From assembly GCF_011074955.1 (NCBI RefSeq), contig NZ_WUQJ01000022.1, positions 62,001 through 126,000 on the forward strand: a stretch of DNA of 64,000 nt, read 5' to 3'. How positions within the stretch are numbered: the stretch's first letter is position 1; each line of letters starts with the position of its first letter. The position numbers and the translations under genes were made by a program. The stretch comes from Marinobacter caseinilyticus. Its GTDB lineage: Bacteria; Pseudomonadota; Gammaproteobacteria; Pseudomonadales; Oleiphilaceae. The notes beneath the pieces were generated by a model. The model did not search any database and had not been told where the DNA came from. It saw only the letters and a list, made by a program, of their open reading frames with translations. Positions 31,348 to 40,933 of the stretch are shown here, one piece after another.

Positions 31348-32853
31348 TCAGATGAAATTGATGACGCTGAGCAGGCCGACAGACCCCATCACCAGGGTGT
31401 AGGGCAGTGCCATGATCACCATGCGGCCATACGACAGGCGCACCAATGGCGCGATGGCGGAGGTCAGCAGGAACAGAAACGCCGCCTGGCCGTTCGGCGT
31501 GGCGACGCTGGGCAGGTTGGTGCCGGTGTTGATCGCCACCGCCAGACGCTCAAAGTGCGCCGGGGTAATGTTGCCGGCATCCAGGGATTGTTTGATTTCG
31601 CTGATGTACACCGTTGCCACAAACACATTGTCACTGATCATCGAGAGCAGGCCATTGGCAATGAAGAACATGCCGGGCTGCTGCTCCGTCGGCAGGCTGA
31701 GCACGTAGTCGATGATCGGGGTGAACAGGTGCTGGTCGTGGATCACGGCCACTATGGCAAAAAACACCACCAGCAAGGACGTAAACGGCAACGCTTCCTG
31801 GAACGCCTTACCGATCTGGTGCTCGTCCGTGATACCCGTGAACGAGGTAATCAGGATGATCACCAACAGGCCAATCAGGCCCACTTCGGCAATGTGAAAC
31901 GCCAGACCGGCCACCAGAATGCAGGCGGCAATGGCCTGGACCCACAAAGCCGCCTTGTCGGACTTCGACCGCCGGGTGCGTTCGTTTTCCGCAAACTGTT
32001 CCAGCACCTGGCGCACGGGTTTGGGCAGACGGGTGCCGTAACCGAACCAGCGTAGTTTTTCCAACAGCCAACAGGTGCACAGCCCCGCCACCAGCACCGG
32101 CAAACTGACCGGCGCCATGGTGGTGAAGAAGGTGGCAAAATCCCAGCCAACCACCTTGGCAATCAGCAGGTTCTGCGGTTCGCCCACCATGGTGGCCACG
32201 CCACCCAGGGCGGTACCGATAGCACCGTGCATCAACAGGCTGCGCAAAAAGCCCTGGAAGTTCACCAGGTCTTCGCGGTGCAACTCGATGACGCCATCGT
32301 CACTGCCCGGGTTGTGATCATCGTGGTGATAGCCCTTACCTGACGCCACTTTGTGGTACACCGAGTAAAACCCCACCGCCACGCTGATGATCACCGCCGT
32401 CACCGTCAACGCATCAAGGAAAGCCGACAGAATCGCGGCCGCCAGGCAGAACAGCAGGGACAAGGCCGATTTTGACCGCACACCGACCAGGATCTGGGTG
32501 AAGGTCACCAGCAGCAGGTCTTTCATGAAATAGATGCCCGCCACCATGAACATCAGCAGCATGATCACCGGCAGGTTAGTCAGCACTTCCAGGTACACCG
32601 CGTCCGGCGTGGTCATGCCGATCAACATCGCTTCCACCGCCAGCAGGCCACCGGGCAGCAACGGGTAACACTTGAGCGCCATGGCCAGAGTGAAAATAAA
32701 CTCGGCCACCAGCAGCCAGCCGGTAAAAACCGGACCAAACAGCCACAACATCAGCGGATTGGCAAACAGGAACAGCAGAATGACTTGCTTGTACCAGGTG
32801 GGAGAGTTCCCCAGAAAATTCGCGGTAAAACCGCCGATAATCGTGGCAGGCAT
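31348..32853 (-). CDS. nhaB: Na+/H+ antiporter NhaB
   Basis: A 501-residue membrane protein with the NhaB pattern '[20 protein letters not shown]' at the N-terminus. '[20 protein letters not shown]', '[16 protein letters not shown]' and '[18 protein letters not shown]' follow, the latter two being the ion-transporter-superfamily signature loops. It exports sodium in exchange for protons across the inner membrane. It is 87 bp upstream of the SulP gene on the same strand. Sodium export fits a marine lifestyle. Confidence 0.95.
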   Translation of the reverse strand: MPATIIGGFTANFLGNSPTWYKQVILLFLFANPLMLWLFGPVFTGWLLVAEFIFTLAMALKCYPLLPGGLLAVEAMLIGMTTPDAVYLEVLTNLPVIMLLMFMVAGIYFMKDLLLVTFTQILVGVRSKSALSLLFCLAAAILSAFLDALTVTAVIISVAVGFYSVYHKVASGKGYHHDDHNPGSDDGVIELHREDLVNFQGFLRSLLMHGAIGTALGGVATMVGEPQNLLIAKVVGWDFATFFTTMAPVSLPVLVAGLCTCWLLEKLRWFGYGTRLPKPVRQVLEQFAENERTRRSKSDKAALWVQAIAACILVAGLAFHIAEVGLIGLLVIILITSFTGITDEHQIGKAFQEALPFTSLLVVFFAIVAVIHDQHLFTPIIDYVLSLPTEQQPGMFFIANGLLSMISDNVFVATVYISEIKQSLDAGNITPAHFERLAVAINTGTNLPSVATPNGQAAFLFLLTSAIAPLVRLSYGRMVIMALPYTLVMGSVGLLSVINFI

Positions 32854-33347
32854 AGTGATGTCTTAATTCTACAAAGAGGCGAGTAACCGACTGTGGGCGA
32901 TGAAAAACGCGGCGGATTATAACAGGTTCAGGTTTTAGATGTGACCGGGGACACCCCTAAGTTGTATGAATATTGTACCAATTTAGGGTGACTTCAGTGC
33001 CACTCGCGACGCCGTTCAGCGCTCGCTATTTACTGCTATCCTGAAAGTATCAGGGACGAGCCGGTGGCGCCGGGGAGCGCCTTGCCCGGCGTGTGCCGTG
33101 CGCTGAACCCCGGGGCATAACCCGCACAATCAGGATATCGTCATGAACACCCAGGGCGTTCCACTGATCATCGGTTTCTTTCTGGCCCCCAGTGTCCGTG
33201 GCGTTTCCTGAGCTCCACCTCATGCCCGGGGATGAGTCCTGTTGCTGCCACTGAGGCGGGTGGTGTCGTGCACTGAGGGTGACTGCACTGAGGGTGTCGT
33301 GTCTGCCGCTGACGGTGTGGCGGCTTGCCCAACCAAGGAGACTGACA
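32854..33347. other. Regulatory region between nhaB and hppD
   Basis: About 490 bp between divergent genes. It contains an inverted repeat (CACCCCTAAGTTG about 32950 and CAATTTAGGGTG about 32980), possibly an operator or MITE end, and a tandem direct repeat TGCACTGAGGGTG at about 33269 and 33284. No gene with recognisable content was found. Confidence 0.4.
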
Positions 33348-34427
33348 ATGGCCGATCTGTTTGAAAACCCCATGGGCCTGAGGGGCTTTGAGTTTATCGA
33401 GTTTGCCTCACCAACCCCCAACACCCTGGAACCCGTCTTCGCCATGATGGGGTTCACCAAGGTCGCCGTGCATCGCTCCAAGAACGTGACGCTGTACCGC
33501 CAAGGCGACATCAACCTGATTCTCAATAACGAGCCCAGGAGCGTGGTGTCGTATTTTGCCGCCGAACACGGGCCTTCGGTGTGTGGCATCGCCTTTCGGG
33601 TGGAAAACGCTCATCGCGCCTATGCCCGCGCCCTGGAGCTGGGTGCCCAGCCGGTGGACATTCCGGCCGGGCCAATGGAGTTGCGGCTGCCGGCGATCAA
33701 GGGCATCGGCGGCGCACCGCTGTACCTGATCGACCGCTACGGCGAAGGCTCTTCAATCTACGACATCGACTTCACCTTTCTGGACGGCGTCGACCGCCAC
33801 CCTAAAGGCACGGGCCTGAAACGCATTGATCACCTGACCCACAATGTGTATCGCGGCCGGATGGCGTACTGGGCAGGCTTCTACGAGAAGCTGTTCAACT
33901 TCCGGGAGTTCCGCTATTTCGATATCAAGGGCGAATACACCGGCCTGACCTCCAAAGCCATGAGCGCGCCGGACGGCATGATTCGCATCCCGCTGAACGA
34001 AGAGTCCTCCAAGGGCGCCGGCCAGATTGAGGAATTCCTGATGCAGTTCAACGGCGAGGGCGTGCAGCACGTGGCTTTCCTGTCCGACAATCTGGTCGCC
34101 ACCTGGGATGCCCTGAAGGCACTGGGCATGCGCTTCATGACGCCCCCGCCAGCGACCTATTACGAAATTCTGGACGAGCGCCTGCCCGGACACGGCCAGT
34201 CCATTCCGGAGCTGCAGACCCGTGGCATCCTGCTCGACGGCAGCGCGTCCGACGATGGCGAGTGTCGGTTGCTGCTGCAGATTTTTTCGGAGGCGCTGTT
34301 GGGCCCGGTGTTTTTTGAGTTCATTCAACGCAAGGGCGACGAGGGCTTCGGTGAGGGCAATTTCAAGGCCCTGTTTGAATCCATCGAGCGCGACCAGGTC
34401 CGGCGCGGGGTGCTGAAGGCGGAGTAG
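33348..34427 (+). CDS. hppD: 4-Hydroxyphenylpyruvate dioxygenase
   Basis: A 359-residue non-haem iron enzyme that turns 4-hydroxyphenylpyruvate into homogentisate, the first committed step of tyrosine breakdown here. The iron ligands fit: His in IDHLTHNV, His in VQHVAFLS, Glu in [11 protein letters not shown]. The ATG at 33348 follows AAGGAGA by a good distance; a longer upstream frame lacks conservation. First gene of hppD-hmgA-fahA, followed 68 bp later by hmgA. Confidence 0.96.
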   Translation: MADLFENPMGLRGFEFIEFASPTPNTLEPVFAMMGFTKVAVHRSKNVTLYRQGDINLILNNEPRSVVSYFAAEHGPSVCGIAFRVENAHRAYARALELGAQPVDIPAGPMELRLPAIKGIGGAPLYLIDRYGEGSSIYDIDFTFLDGVDRHPKGTGLKRIDHLTHNVYRGRMAYWAGFYEKLFNFREFRYFDIKGEYTGLTSKAMSAPDGMIRIPLNEESSKGAGQIEEFLMQFNGEGVQHVAFLSDNLVATWDALKALGMRFMTPPPATYYEILDERLPGHGQSIPELQTRGILLDGSASDDGECRLLLQIFSEALLGPVFFEFIQRKGDEGFGEGNFKALFESIERDQVRRGVLKAE

Positions 34428-34495
34428 TGTCCTGCCACCGCAGCCCACGGAATCGGTTTGCAGTCTTTGTCCTGTCCCTACGCAACGAGGCCATT

Positions 34496-35809
34496 ATGTC
34501 TTCACAGCCATCACCGACACTCCGGCACTACCAGTCCGGGTTCGGCAACCAGTTCAGCACCGAAGCCCTGCCCGGCGCTTTGCCGGAGGGGCAAAATTCA
34601 CCGCAGCAAAATGCCTACGGCCTGTACACCGAATTACTGTCCGGCACGGCGTTTACCGTGCCACGGGCCGAGTGCCGGCGCAGTTGGCTGTACCGGATCC
34701 GGCCGTCCGCGGCCCACCCGGCCTACCGCCGGCTGCCCGGCCAGATCACCGGCCGAGAACTGGGCCCGATTGACCCGAACCGGTTGCGCTGGCACCCGTT
34801 TGACATCCCCCCCGAGCCGACCGATTTTATCGACGGCCTGGTCACCCTGGCTGCCACCTCGGCCGCGGATCAGGCCGCCGGCGTCAGTGTCTACCTCTAC
34901 GGCGCCAACACCGGGATGACCCGGGCGTTTTTCAACGCCGACGGCGAATGGCTGGTGGTGCCGCAGCATGGCCGGCTGCGCATGGTTACCGAACTTGGGG
35001 TGCTGGAACTCGCCCCCGGCGAGATCGCCGTGCTGCCCCGGGGGCTTAAATTCCGGGTGGCGCTGATCGATACCGTGGCCGGCGGCTATATCTGCGAAAA
35101 TCATGGCGCATCTTTGCGACTACCGGAACTGGGGCCCATCGGCAGCAATGGGTTGGCCAACCCGCGGGACTTCCTCACCCCGGTTGCCGAGTTTGAAGAC
35201 CGCGATCAGCCCACCCTGCTGGTGCAGAAATTTCTCGGCGAGCTCTGGGCTACGGATCTGGACCATTCGCCGTTCGACGTGGTGGCCTGGCATGGCAACC
35301 ACGTGCCTTACAAGTACGACCTGAGACGGTTTAACACCCTGGGCACGGTCAGCTTTGACCACCCCGACCCATCGATTTTCACCGTCTTGACGTCGCCGGG
35401 CGGTGACGTCGAGGGCCAGGCCAACCTCGACTTTGTCATTTTCCCACCACGCTGGCTGGTGGCGGAAAATACCTTTCGCCCGCCGTGGTTCCACCGCAAC
35501 CGGATGAACGAATTCATGGGGCTGATCGAAGGGGTATACGATGCCAAAGCGGCCGGCTTTTTACCGGGCGGTGCCTCGCTGCACAATTGCATGAGCGCCC
35601 ATGGCCCCGACCAGGCCACGACCGAACTGGCCACCCACGCTGACCTGGCGCCCCAAAAAATCGATCACACCCTGGCGTTCATGTTTGAGACCGGTCAGGT
35701 GCTGCGTGCCAGCCGCCATGCCCTCGATTGCCCCCAACGGCAAACCGATTACGACGACTGCTGGGCCGGGTTGGCCAAACGGTTCCCTCCCGCTGGAGCC
35801 GCATCATGA
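34496..35809 (+). CDS. hmgA: Homogentisate 1,2-dioxygenase
   Basis: A 437-residue enzyme that opens the homogentisate ring to maleylacetoacetate. Landmarks are '[19 protein letters not shown]' at the start, '[15 protein letters not shown]', '[16 protein letters not shown]' and '[10 protein letters not shown]' (iron-binding His/Glu region). The start at 34496 ([13 protein letters not shown]) matches family length. Its TGA overlaps the ATG of fahA. Confidence 0.96.
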   Translation: MSSQPSPTLRHYQSGFGNQFSTEALPGALPEGQNSPQQNAYGLYTELLSGTAFTVPRAECRRSWLYRIRPSAAHPAYRRLPGQITGRELGPIDPNRLRWHPFDIPPEPTDFIDGLVTLAATSAADQAAGVSVYLYGANTGMTRAFFNADGEWLVVPQHGRLRMVTELGVLELAPGEIAVLPRGLKFRVALIDTVAGGYICENHGASLRLPELGPIGSNGLANPRDFLTPVAEFEDRDQPTLLVQKFLGELWATDLDHSPFDVVAWHGNHVPYKYDLRRFNTLGTVSFDHPDPSIFTVLTSPGGDVEGQANLDFVIFPPRWLVAENTFRPPWFHRNRMNEFMGLIEGVYDAKAAGFLPGGASLHNCMSAHGPDQATTELATHADLAPQKIDHTLAFMFETGQVLRASRHALDCPQRQTDYDDCWAGLAKRFPPAGAAS

Positions 35810-37107
35810 CTCACCCGTCGCTGACCAGTTGGGTCGGTTCGGCCAACGGCCACCCGGATTTTCCGTTGCAGAATTTACCGCTCGGGATCTTTAGCCGGCC
35901 CGGCGGGCAGCCCTGTGGGGGCGTTGCCATTGGTGACAGGATTCTGGACTTAACGACTGCGCTGGGCGCGGGTCTGTTCCGTGGCGACGCAGCCATCGCC
36001 GCTGAGGCCGCCAGTGGCGAGTGTCTGAATCCTTTCTTTGCGCTGCCGCCGCCGTTACGCCTGGCTTTACGGCAGGCGCTGCAGACCCTGTTGCGTCAGG
36101 GCAGTGAGCAACAGCCGGCGATGACCGCCCTTGGCGACACGCTGTTGGTGCCCCGGGCGGACTGTGACCTGCACTTACCCGCTCGCGTCGGCGATTACAC
36201 CGATTTTTATGTGGGCATTCACCATGCCCGCAACGTCGGTGCCCTGTTCCGCCCCGACCAGCCCCTGTTGCCCAATTACAAGTACGTGCCGGTCGGCTAC
36301 CACGGCCGGGCGTCGACGGTGTGTGTGTCCGGCACGCCGGTGCGCCGGCCCCATGGCCAGACCCTGCCGCCGGGCCACGACCGGCCCATTTTTGGCCCCT
36401 GCCAGCGCCTGGACTATGAGCTCGAACTCGGGGTCTGGATTGGCCCCGGCAATGTCATGGGCGAGCCGATTGCCATTGCCGAGGCGGGCCAGCACATGGC
36501 CGGTGTGTGTTTGTTGAATGACTGGTCGGCCCGTGACGTGCAAGCCTGGGAATACCAGCCATTGGGCCCGTTTCTGGCCAAGAACTTTGCCACCAGCGTA
36601 TCCCCCTGGGTAGTCACGGCGGAAGCGCTGGCGCCGTTTCGCCGGGCCCAGCCACCGCGTCCGGACGGCGATCCTCAGCCCTTGCCCTACCTGTTGGATG
36701 CAACCGACCAGGCCACCGGGGCGCTGGATATCCGGCTCGAAGTATTGCTGTTAACCCAGGCCATGCGCGCACACGGGCTGGCCCCCGAACGCCTTGCTGT
36801 CAGCAGTACCCTCAATATGTACTGGACCATCGCGCAGTTGATCGCCCATCACAGTGCGGGTGGGTGTCGATTGCAACCAGGGGACCTGTTCGGTTCCGGC
36901 ACCTTGTCGGGCGCCCAACCCGACGCCGTCGGCAGCCTGCTGGAAAGCACTCTGGGGGGGCAGCGGGCGCTGACGCTTGCCAACGGCGAACAACGAACGT
37001 TTTTACTGGACGGTGATGAAGTGATACTGCGGGCCCGCTGTTACTGCGAGGGCTACCCGAGCATTGGCTTGGGTGAGTGTCGGGGGCTAGTGCTACCGGC
37101 GCGGTAA
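35806..37107 (+). CDS. fahA: Fumarylacetoacetase
   Basis: A 433-residue enzyme that cleaves fumarylacetoacetate to fumarate and acetoacetate. Family signatures include '[20 protein letters not shown]', '[18 protein letters not shown]', '[13 protein letters not shown]', '[20 protein letters not shown]' and '[11 protein letters not shown]'. It starts in the ATGA overlap with hmgA. No maleylacetoacetate isomerase (maiA) follows it, so that step must be encoded elsewhere. Acetoacetate could be activated by the 3-oxoacid CoA-transferase at 59231-60560. Confidence 0.96.
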   Translation: MTHPSLTSWVGSANGHPDFPLQNLPLGIFSRPGGQPCGGVAIGDRILDLTTALGAGLFRGDAAIAAEAASGECLNPFFALPPPLRLALRQALQTLLRQGSEQQPAMTALGDTLLVPRADCDLHLPARVGDYTDFYVGIHHARNVGALFRPDQPLLPNYKYVPVGYHGRASTVCVSGTPVRRPHGQTLPPGHDRPIFGPCQRLDYELELGVWIGPGNVMGEPIAIAEAGQHMAGVCLLNDWSARDVQAWEYQPLGPFLAKNFATSVSPWVVTAEALAPFRRAQPPRPDGDPQPLPYLLDATDQATGALDIRLEVLLLTQAMRAHGLAPERLAVSSTLNMYWTIAQLIAHHSAGGCRLQPGDLFGSGTLSGAQPDAVGSLLESTLGGQRALTLANGEQRTFLLDGDEVILRARCYCEGYPSIGLGECRGLVLPAR

Positions 37108-37234
37108 CTGTTCGCCGTCGGTGCAGGGCAGACCGACAGGTCGGTCCGCTCAATCTAGCCTGTATAGCCTGGTCGCCAGGGGACCGTGTTGTGCCGGCAC
37201 CAGAAGGCACCAAAGATGGGATTCGGCGGGTCGC

Positions 37235-37268
37235 GTGTCAGTCACCCGGGAGGCCGGGCGACTGACAC
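37235..37268. terminator. Bidirectional terminator hairpin
   Basis: GTGTCAGTCACCCGG pairs with CCGGGCGACTGACAC around a 4-base loop, 14 of 15 positions matching. It lies between the convergent fahA and dadA-like genes. T-tracts are poor, but position and strength fit a shared stop. A smaller stem GACCGA/TCGGTC is at 37131-37146. Confidence 0.6.
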
Positions 37269-37277
37269 CATCACCGT

Positions 37278-38534
37278 CTATCGGGCAGCGCTCACCGGTT
37301 GGCCTGACGCCCCCGTCTCAACGGCCGTCGCGACGGAATTGGCAAGCATCTCGGCGGTTATCGCCGACAGGGTCCAGCCCAGATGGCCATGGCCGGTGTT
37401 GTAGAACACCGTGGGCAAACGCCCCGGCCCCACGCGCGGCATCATATTCGGCAGCATGGGACGCAGCCCTGCCCAGGGGACGACGCGCCGGGTGCTGACT
37501 CCGGGGAAACATTCTTCCACCCAGCGGGTAAGCGGCTTGATCCGGTCATCGCGGATATTGCGGTTGTAGCCATTGAATTCAGCCGTCCCCGCAACCCGGA
37601 ACCGGTCATCACCCAGCCGGCTGGTGACGAGCTTGGTGGCATCGTCCAGCAGACTGACGGTTGGCGCGGCTTGCTGCGAGGCCTCGTCGTCCAGCTCAAC
37701 CGTAATAGAGTAGCCTTTGACCGGATAGATGTTGACCCGGTCACCCAGCTTCGCCGCCAGTGCCCGGCTGCCCACGCCGGCACAGATCACCACGCCGTCA
37801 AAGGTGTCACGGTTTTGCTGCTCGCCGTCATAGGCCGTGACCCAGGCATTGTTCTGATCCGCACTGAGTTCGGTGACCGTGTGGCCGTAACAGGTTTTCA
37901 CCCCGAGGCGCTGGATGGCGTCGGCCAGACCGTTGGTGAATTTGTGGATGTCGCCGGTCGAATCACTCTCGGTGAAGAAGCCACCGTAGTAGTTGCCGGC
38001 CAGCGTGGGCTCGATCGCACGCATTTCATCGGGGGTGACGGCTCGACGCTCAAGGCCGCCGGCGGCCAGCAGTTTCGAGACATTGGCCGCGTGGTCGAAG
38101 CCGGCCTTGTCACGGTAAATGTGCAGGATGCCCTGCTTCTTGAGGTCGAAATCGATGCCTTCTTCTTGCGCCCAGGCAAACAGGTGTTCACGGGCGGCAA
38201 TGGCAAGACGGGCGGTTTCGGTGGTGTTTCTCTCGTACTGGGGGATCGCGGCCATAAATTCGGCAAACCAGCTCATCTTATGCCAGGACGGCTTGGGGTT
38301 GACCAGTAGCGGCGCATCCGGGTGGAACATCCACTTCATGCCCTTGATCACGGTCTGCCAGTTGTTCCAGACTTCGGCGTTGGAGGCCGATAGCTGGCCA
38401 CCGTTGGCGAAGGAGGTTTCCATCGCCGCGTAGCGGTGCTTTTCGTATACGGTGACATTCAGGCCGCGCTTGGCCAGAGTGTATGCGGTCGTGATACCGG
38501 TGATGCCACCGCCAATAACTGCAATGCGCTTCAT
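37278..38534 (-). CDS. DadA-family FAD amino-acid dehydrogenase under a glycine riboswitch
   Basis: A 418-residue DAO-type flavoprotein. The FAD-binding GGGITG at residues 8-13 is followed by 'VTVYEKHRYAAMETSFANGG', then 'GVVICAGVGSRALAAKLG' and the C-terminal 'GHLGWTLSAITAEMLA'. DadA enzymes oxidise D-amino acids to keto acids and pass electrons to the respiratory chain. A tandem glycine riboswitch in its leader argues that glycine (or a close relative) is a substrate. The ATG at 38534 has GGAG upstream; the longer frame would run into the riboswitch. Confidence 0.88.
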   Translation of the reverse strand: MKRIAVIGGGITGITTAYTLAKRGLNVTVYEKHRYAAMETSFANGGQLSASNAEVWNNWQTVIKGMKWMFHPDAPLLVNPKPSWHKMSWFAEFMAAIPQYERNTTETARLAIAAREHLFAWAQEEGIDFDLKKQGILHIYRDKAGFDHAANVSKLLAAGGLERRAVTPDEMRAIEPTLAGNYYGGFFTESDSTGDIHKFTNGLADAIQRLGVKTCYGHTVTELSADQNNAWVTAYDGEQQNRDTFDGVVICAGVGSRALAAKLGDRVNIYPVKGYSITVELDDEASQQAAPTVSLLDDATKLVTSRLGDDRFRVAGTAEFNGYNRNIRDDRIKPLTRWVEECFPGVSTRRVVPWAGLRPMLPNMMPRVGPGRLPTVFYNTGHGHLGWTLSAITAEMLANSVATAVETGASGQPVSAAR

Positions 38535-38589
38535 AACAATCTCCAGGAGGGCGTCCAGGGTTCCCTTCCTACACCAATAGTAGAAAGCA

Positions 38590-38794
38590 CCCCTTCCGTC
38601 ACTGGACCTGAGAGATTCACGCGCCGTTTCAACGAAACCAGCCGCTTGCTCCTTCGGTGTGCCGACTGACGCGGTCGTCGACAACTCTTCGGAAAGTCTT
38701 CGTGTTAGCGGTCCTTTTTGCCTGAGAGTTTCCGGGGCAGTTGCTCCTTCGGCGCCGGTCACACAGTTGTGCGACACAGTCTCTCCCGCTAACA
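38590..38794 (-). promoter_or_regulatory. Tandem glycine riboswitch
   Basis: Minus strand, first aptamer: GCGGGAGAGAC, GCCGAAGGAGCAACTGCCCC, AAACTCTCAGGCAAAAAGGA. Second aptamer: CACCGAAGGAGCAAGC and GAATCTCTCAGGTCCAGTGA with GACGGAAGGG. These are the conserved blocks of the two glycine aptamers in series. The switch normally turns expression on when glycine is high, here that of the DadA-like dehydrogenase 56 bp downstream. The 38795-39183 stretch to its right shows no gene. Confidence 0.92.
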
Positions 38795-39183
38795 CGTCTG
38801 ATCTGCCATGACTGGCGATCAGTGTCACACGATAGCAAATAACTCAGTTCCGCAAAACCTGTACCTGCATTGACGCCGACAGGTTTGAAGTCTCAGATCC
38901 CGGGCGGCAGAAAATAATGGGCGTCGGTCAGCCGTGGGACAAGCTCCAACCAGGTTTTCTCACCGCTGCGGTGTGTCGGCCTTCACGCGGGACAACCCGG
39001 TGCTGAGTTGGGTTCGCGACCATCGAGGCCGACGCAGTGTATCAACGCGCCTAAGCACTTGTTAAATTGGATGGCGTGCAACACGGGTACGTTGCTTGAA
39101 GCCGCTCACGCCATGACCAGAAGGCGACCGCGCCTCAGTGGTTGTGATTCTGGCCGTATGATCGTCAACAGGAAGTGCATTAA

Positions 39184-40659
39184 ATGCAGATATTTTGGCT
39201 CAAGCGGAATTTGCGACTTCAGGACTCTGAGCCGTTTTATCAAAGCATGAAAGAGTTTCGTCAGTTTGGTCCGGTCCTTCCGCTCTACATTCACGAGCCG
39301 AGCCTTATCAACCAGCCAGACGTCGCTCTGCAACATCAGAGGTTCGTCCAGGAAACGCTCCAGGCGCTTGATACCGAGCTCCGGGGGGTTGGCGGACAAC
39401 TGCTGCAGGTTACCGGTGAGGCGGTCGAGACGCTGGACAGGATACATCAGGCACGACCCATCCGGCGCATCTGCACCCACCGGGAAACCACGCAGAATAG
39501 CCAGTATGCAAGAGACCGGAAGGTTCGCCAATGGTGCCTCGAGAACGGGATCGAGCTGGTTGAATTCGGACACAACGGGGTCGTGCGTGGTGCCCAAGAG
39601 GCCCTGTCATTCCCGGATTATTTTGCGGCGTCTGTGCGGGTAAAGCTGAAAGATCCGCGTGGTACCGACCTTACCGAACGTTTTGCCGAACCTCCTGTGG
39701 CGGCCAGCGCTGCCGCGTCGGTTCCCCTTGCCCGGGGCGACGATAAACCGCTGCGCCTGAGAGGTGGCAGACGGCAAGCGGAAAAGATGCTGCAGCGCTT
39801 TTTTACCGTCCGGAACATCCATCAGTACCCGTTTCAGTTATCGAGTCCCAACACGGCCTTTGAGGGCTGCGCTCGAATCTCTGCCTATCTGGCTTATGGA
39901 ATTGTTTCCGACCGGGAGGTATTCCAAGCGGTCGATCGGGTTGTCACAGACGGCCATCAACGCCTTGATCAGAGCGAGTTTCAGACGCTTCAGAAGCGGG
40001 CCCGGTTCTTTCTCGATCGGCTCCTCTGGCGCCGCCAATACATTCAGGCGTTTGAAACCAATCCGCGGCTTGAAACAGAGTGCATGCTGGCGCAGTTTAA
40101 CGGCGTTCGCGAGGCCGAATTCAATGCGGTGTTTTATGACGCCTGGACGTCCGGGACAACCGGTTTCCCCTATATCGATGCCGGCATGCGGTGCTTGCAT
40201 GACACCGGGTGGATCAACATGCGGCTCCGGGCTACTTTGGTGTCGTTCGCGACCATGAACCTGTGGCTGCCGACCACGAGAGTCGCACAATTCCTTGCGA
40301 CCCAGTTTCTGGACTACGACCCGGCGATTCATCATGTGATTCACCAGGTTGTCTCGGGAACCTCCACATTTGATGGCCTCATGGTGTATGACCCCATCAA
40401 GCAGGGCCAGGACCATGACGCCGAAGGGGCATTCGTGCGTCGATGGCTGCCTGAACTGGATGACCTTCCCGGCTCGGCCGTTCACGACCTGTCCCAAACC
40501 GCCCGTTGCCTGAGCGACAAAGCACGGGCCATGGGCTTGGCACCCTACCCGGCCGCTATTGTGGACCATCGGGTGACGGCCAATGTGGCTAAGCGCCGGG
40601 TCAATGATTTACAAAAAGGACGGCAGGACTCGGGGCACCGGCAAATGGGCCTACTCTGA
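39184..40659 (+). CDS. Photolyase/cryptochrome-family flavoprotein
   Basis: A 491-residue protein. The N-terminal photolyase alpha/beta domain has 'MQIFWLKRNLRLQDSEPF'. The FAD-binding helical domain has 'FLDRLLWRRQYIQAFETNP', 'GFPYIDAGMRCLHDTGWINM' and 'LRATLVSFATMNLWLPT'. The canonical photolyase segment 'NNGGWQWAAGTG' is replaced by 'IHHVIHQVVSGTSTFDGLMV', followed by 'YDPIKQGQDHDAEGAFVRRW'. This variant occurs in some bacterial cryptochrome-like proteins. DNA repair or light sensing cannot be decided here. Confidence 0.85.
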   Translation: MQIFWLKRNLRLQDSEPFYQSMKEFRQFGPVLPLYIHEPSLINQPDVALQHQRFVQETLQALDTELRGVGGQLLQVTGEAVETLDRIHQARPIRRICTHRETTQNSQYARDRKVRQWCLENGIELVEFGHNGVVRGAQEALSFPDYFAASVRVKLKDPRGTDLTERFAEPPVAASAAASVPLARGDDKPLRLRGGRRQAEKMLQRFFTVRNIHQYPFQLSSPNTAFEGCARISAYLAYGIVSDREVFQAVDRVVTDGHQRLDQSEFQTLQKRARFFLDRLLWRRQYIQAFETNPRLETECMLAQFNGVREAEFNAVFYDAWTSGTTGFPYIDAGMRCLHDTGWINMRLRATLVSFATMNLWLPTTRVAQFLATQFLDYDPAIHHVIHQVVSGTSTFDGLMVYDPIKQGQDHDAEGAFVRRWLPELDDLPGSAVHDLSQTARCLSDKARAMGLAPYPAAIVDHRVTANVAKRRVNDLQKGRQDSGHRQMGLL

Positions 40660-40793
40660 CTGTGGACCTGGAATGACTGTGGGCCCGGAATGACACCGAT
40701 CCGATGCCGGCCGTATTCCGAGCCCGACCAGGCGGCCCACAGTGGCTGTGGAATCATAATAAAGTTGGTAGGTGGTAATATCGCCACCATCAT

Positions 40794-40886
40794 CCTTAGT
40801 GGAATCAGGCGATCACGAACGTATCGCCGCACAGTATCCCCAAACTGATTTAGGACTTCTTGATCAAGTCCAATGACGGCTTCCAT
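40794..40886 (-). pseudogene. N-terminal remnant of an acyl-CoA dehydrogenase
   Basis: From the ATG at 40886, 31 codons read MEAVIGLDQEVLNQFGDTVR followed by RYVRDRLIPLR. This is the typical N-terminal helix pair of acyl-CoA dehydrogenases (FxDTVRRFVxxxLIP). The similarity then stops. It lies 48 bp downstream of the metallo-hydrolase gene, at the end of the catabolic cluster, as if a further gene had been deleted. The rest of 40660-40933 holds only a short direct repeat, TGACTGTGG...GGAATGAC, near 40665-40693. Confidence 0.45.
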
Positions 40887-40933
40887 GGCGTAAAACTCAG
40901 GAAAGAGCGATTCAGCACAAACGAACCGGTGCT

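Noticed and set aside
31321..32055. Long plus-strand frame opposite nhaB, rich in His/Gln/Asp
   Set aside because: The composition is that of an antisense reading of membrane-protein codons, and there is no ribosome binding site or known domain.
39041..39067. attC-like ends (TCAACGCG ... CTTGTTAA) upstream of the photolyase gene
   Set aside because: Only about 26 bp, with no inner arms, and far from the array; most likely chance.
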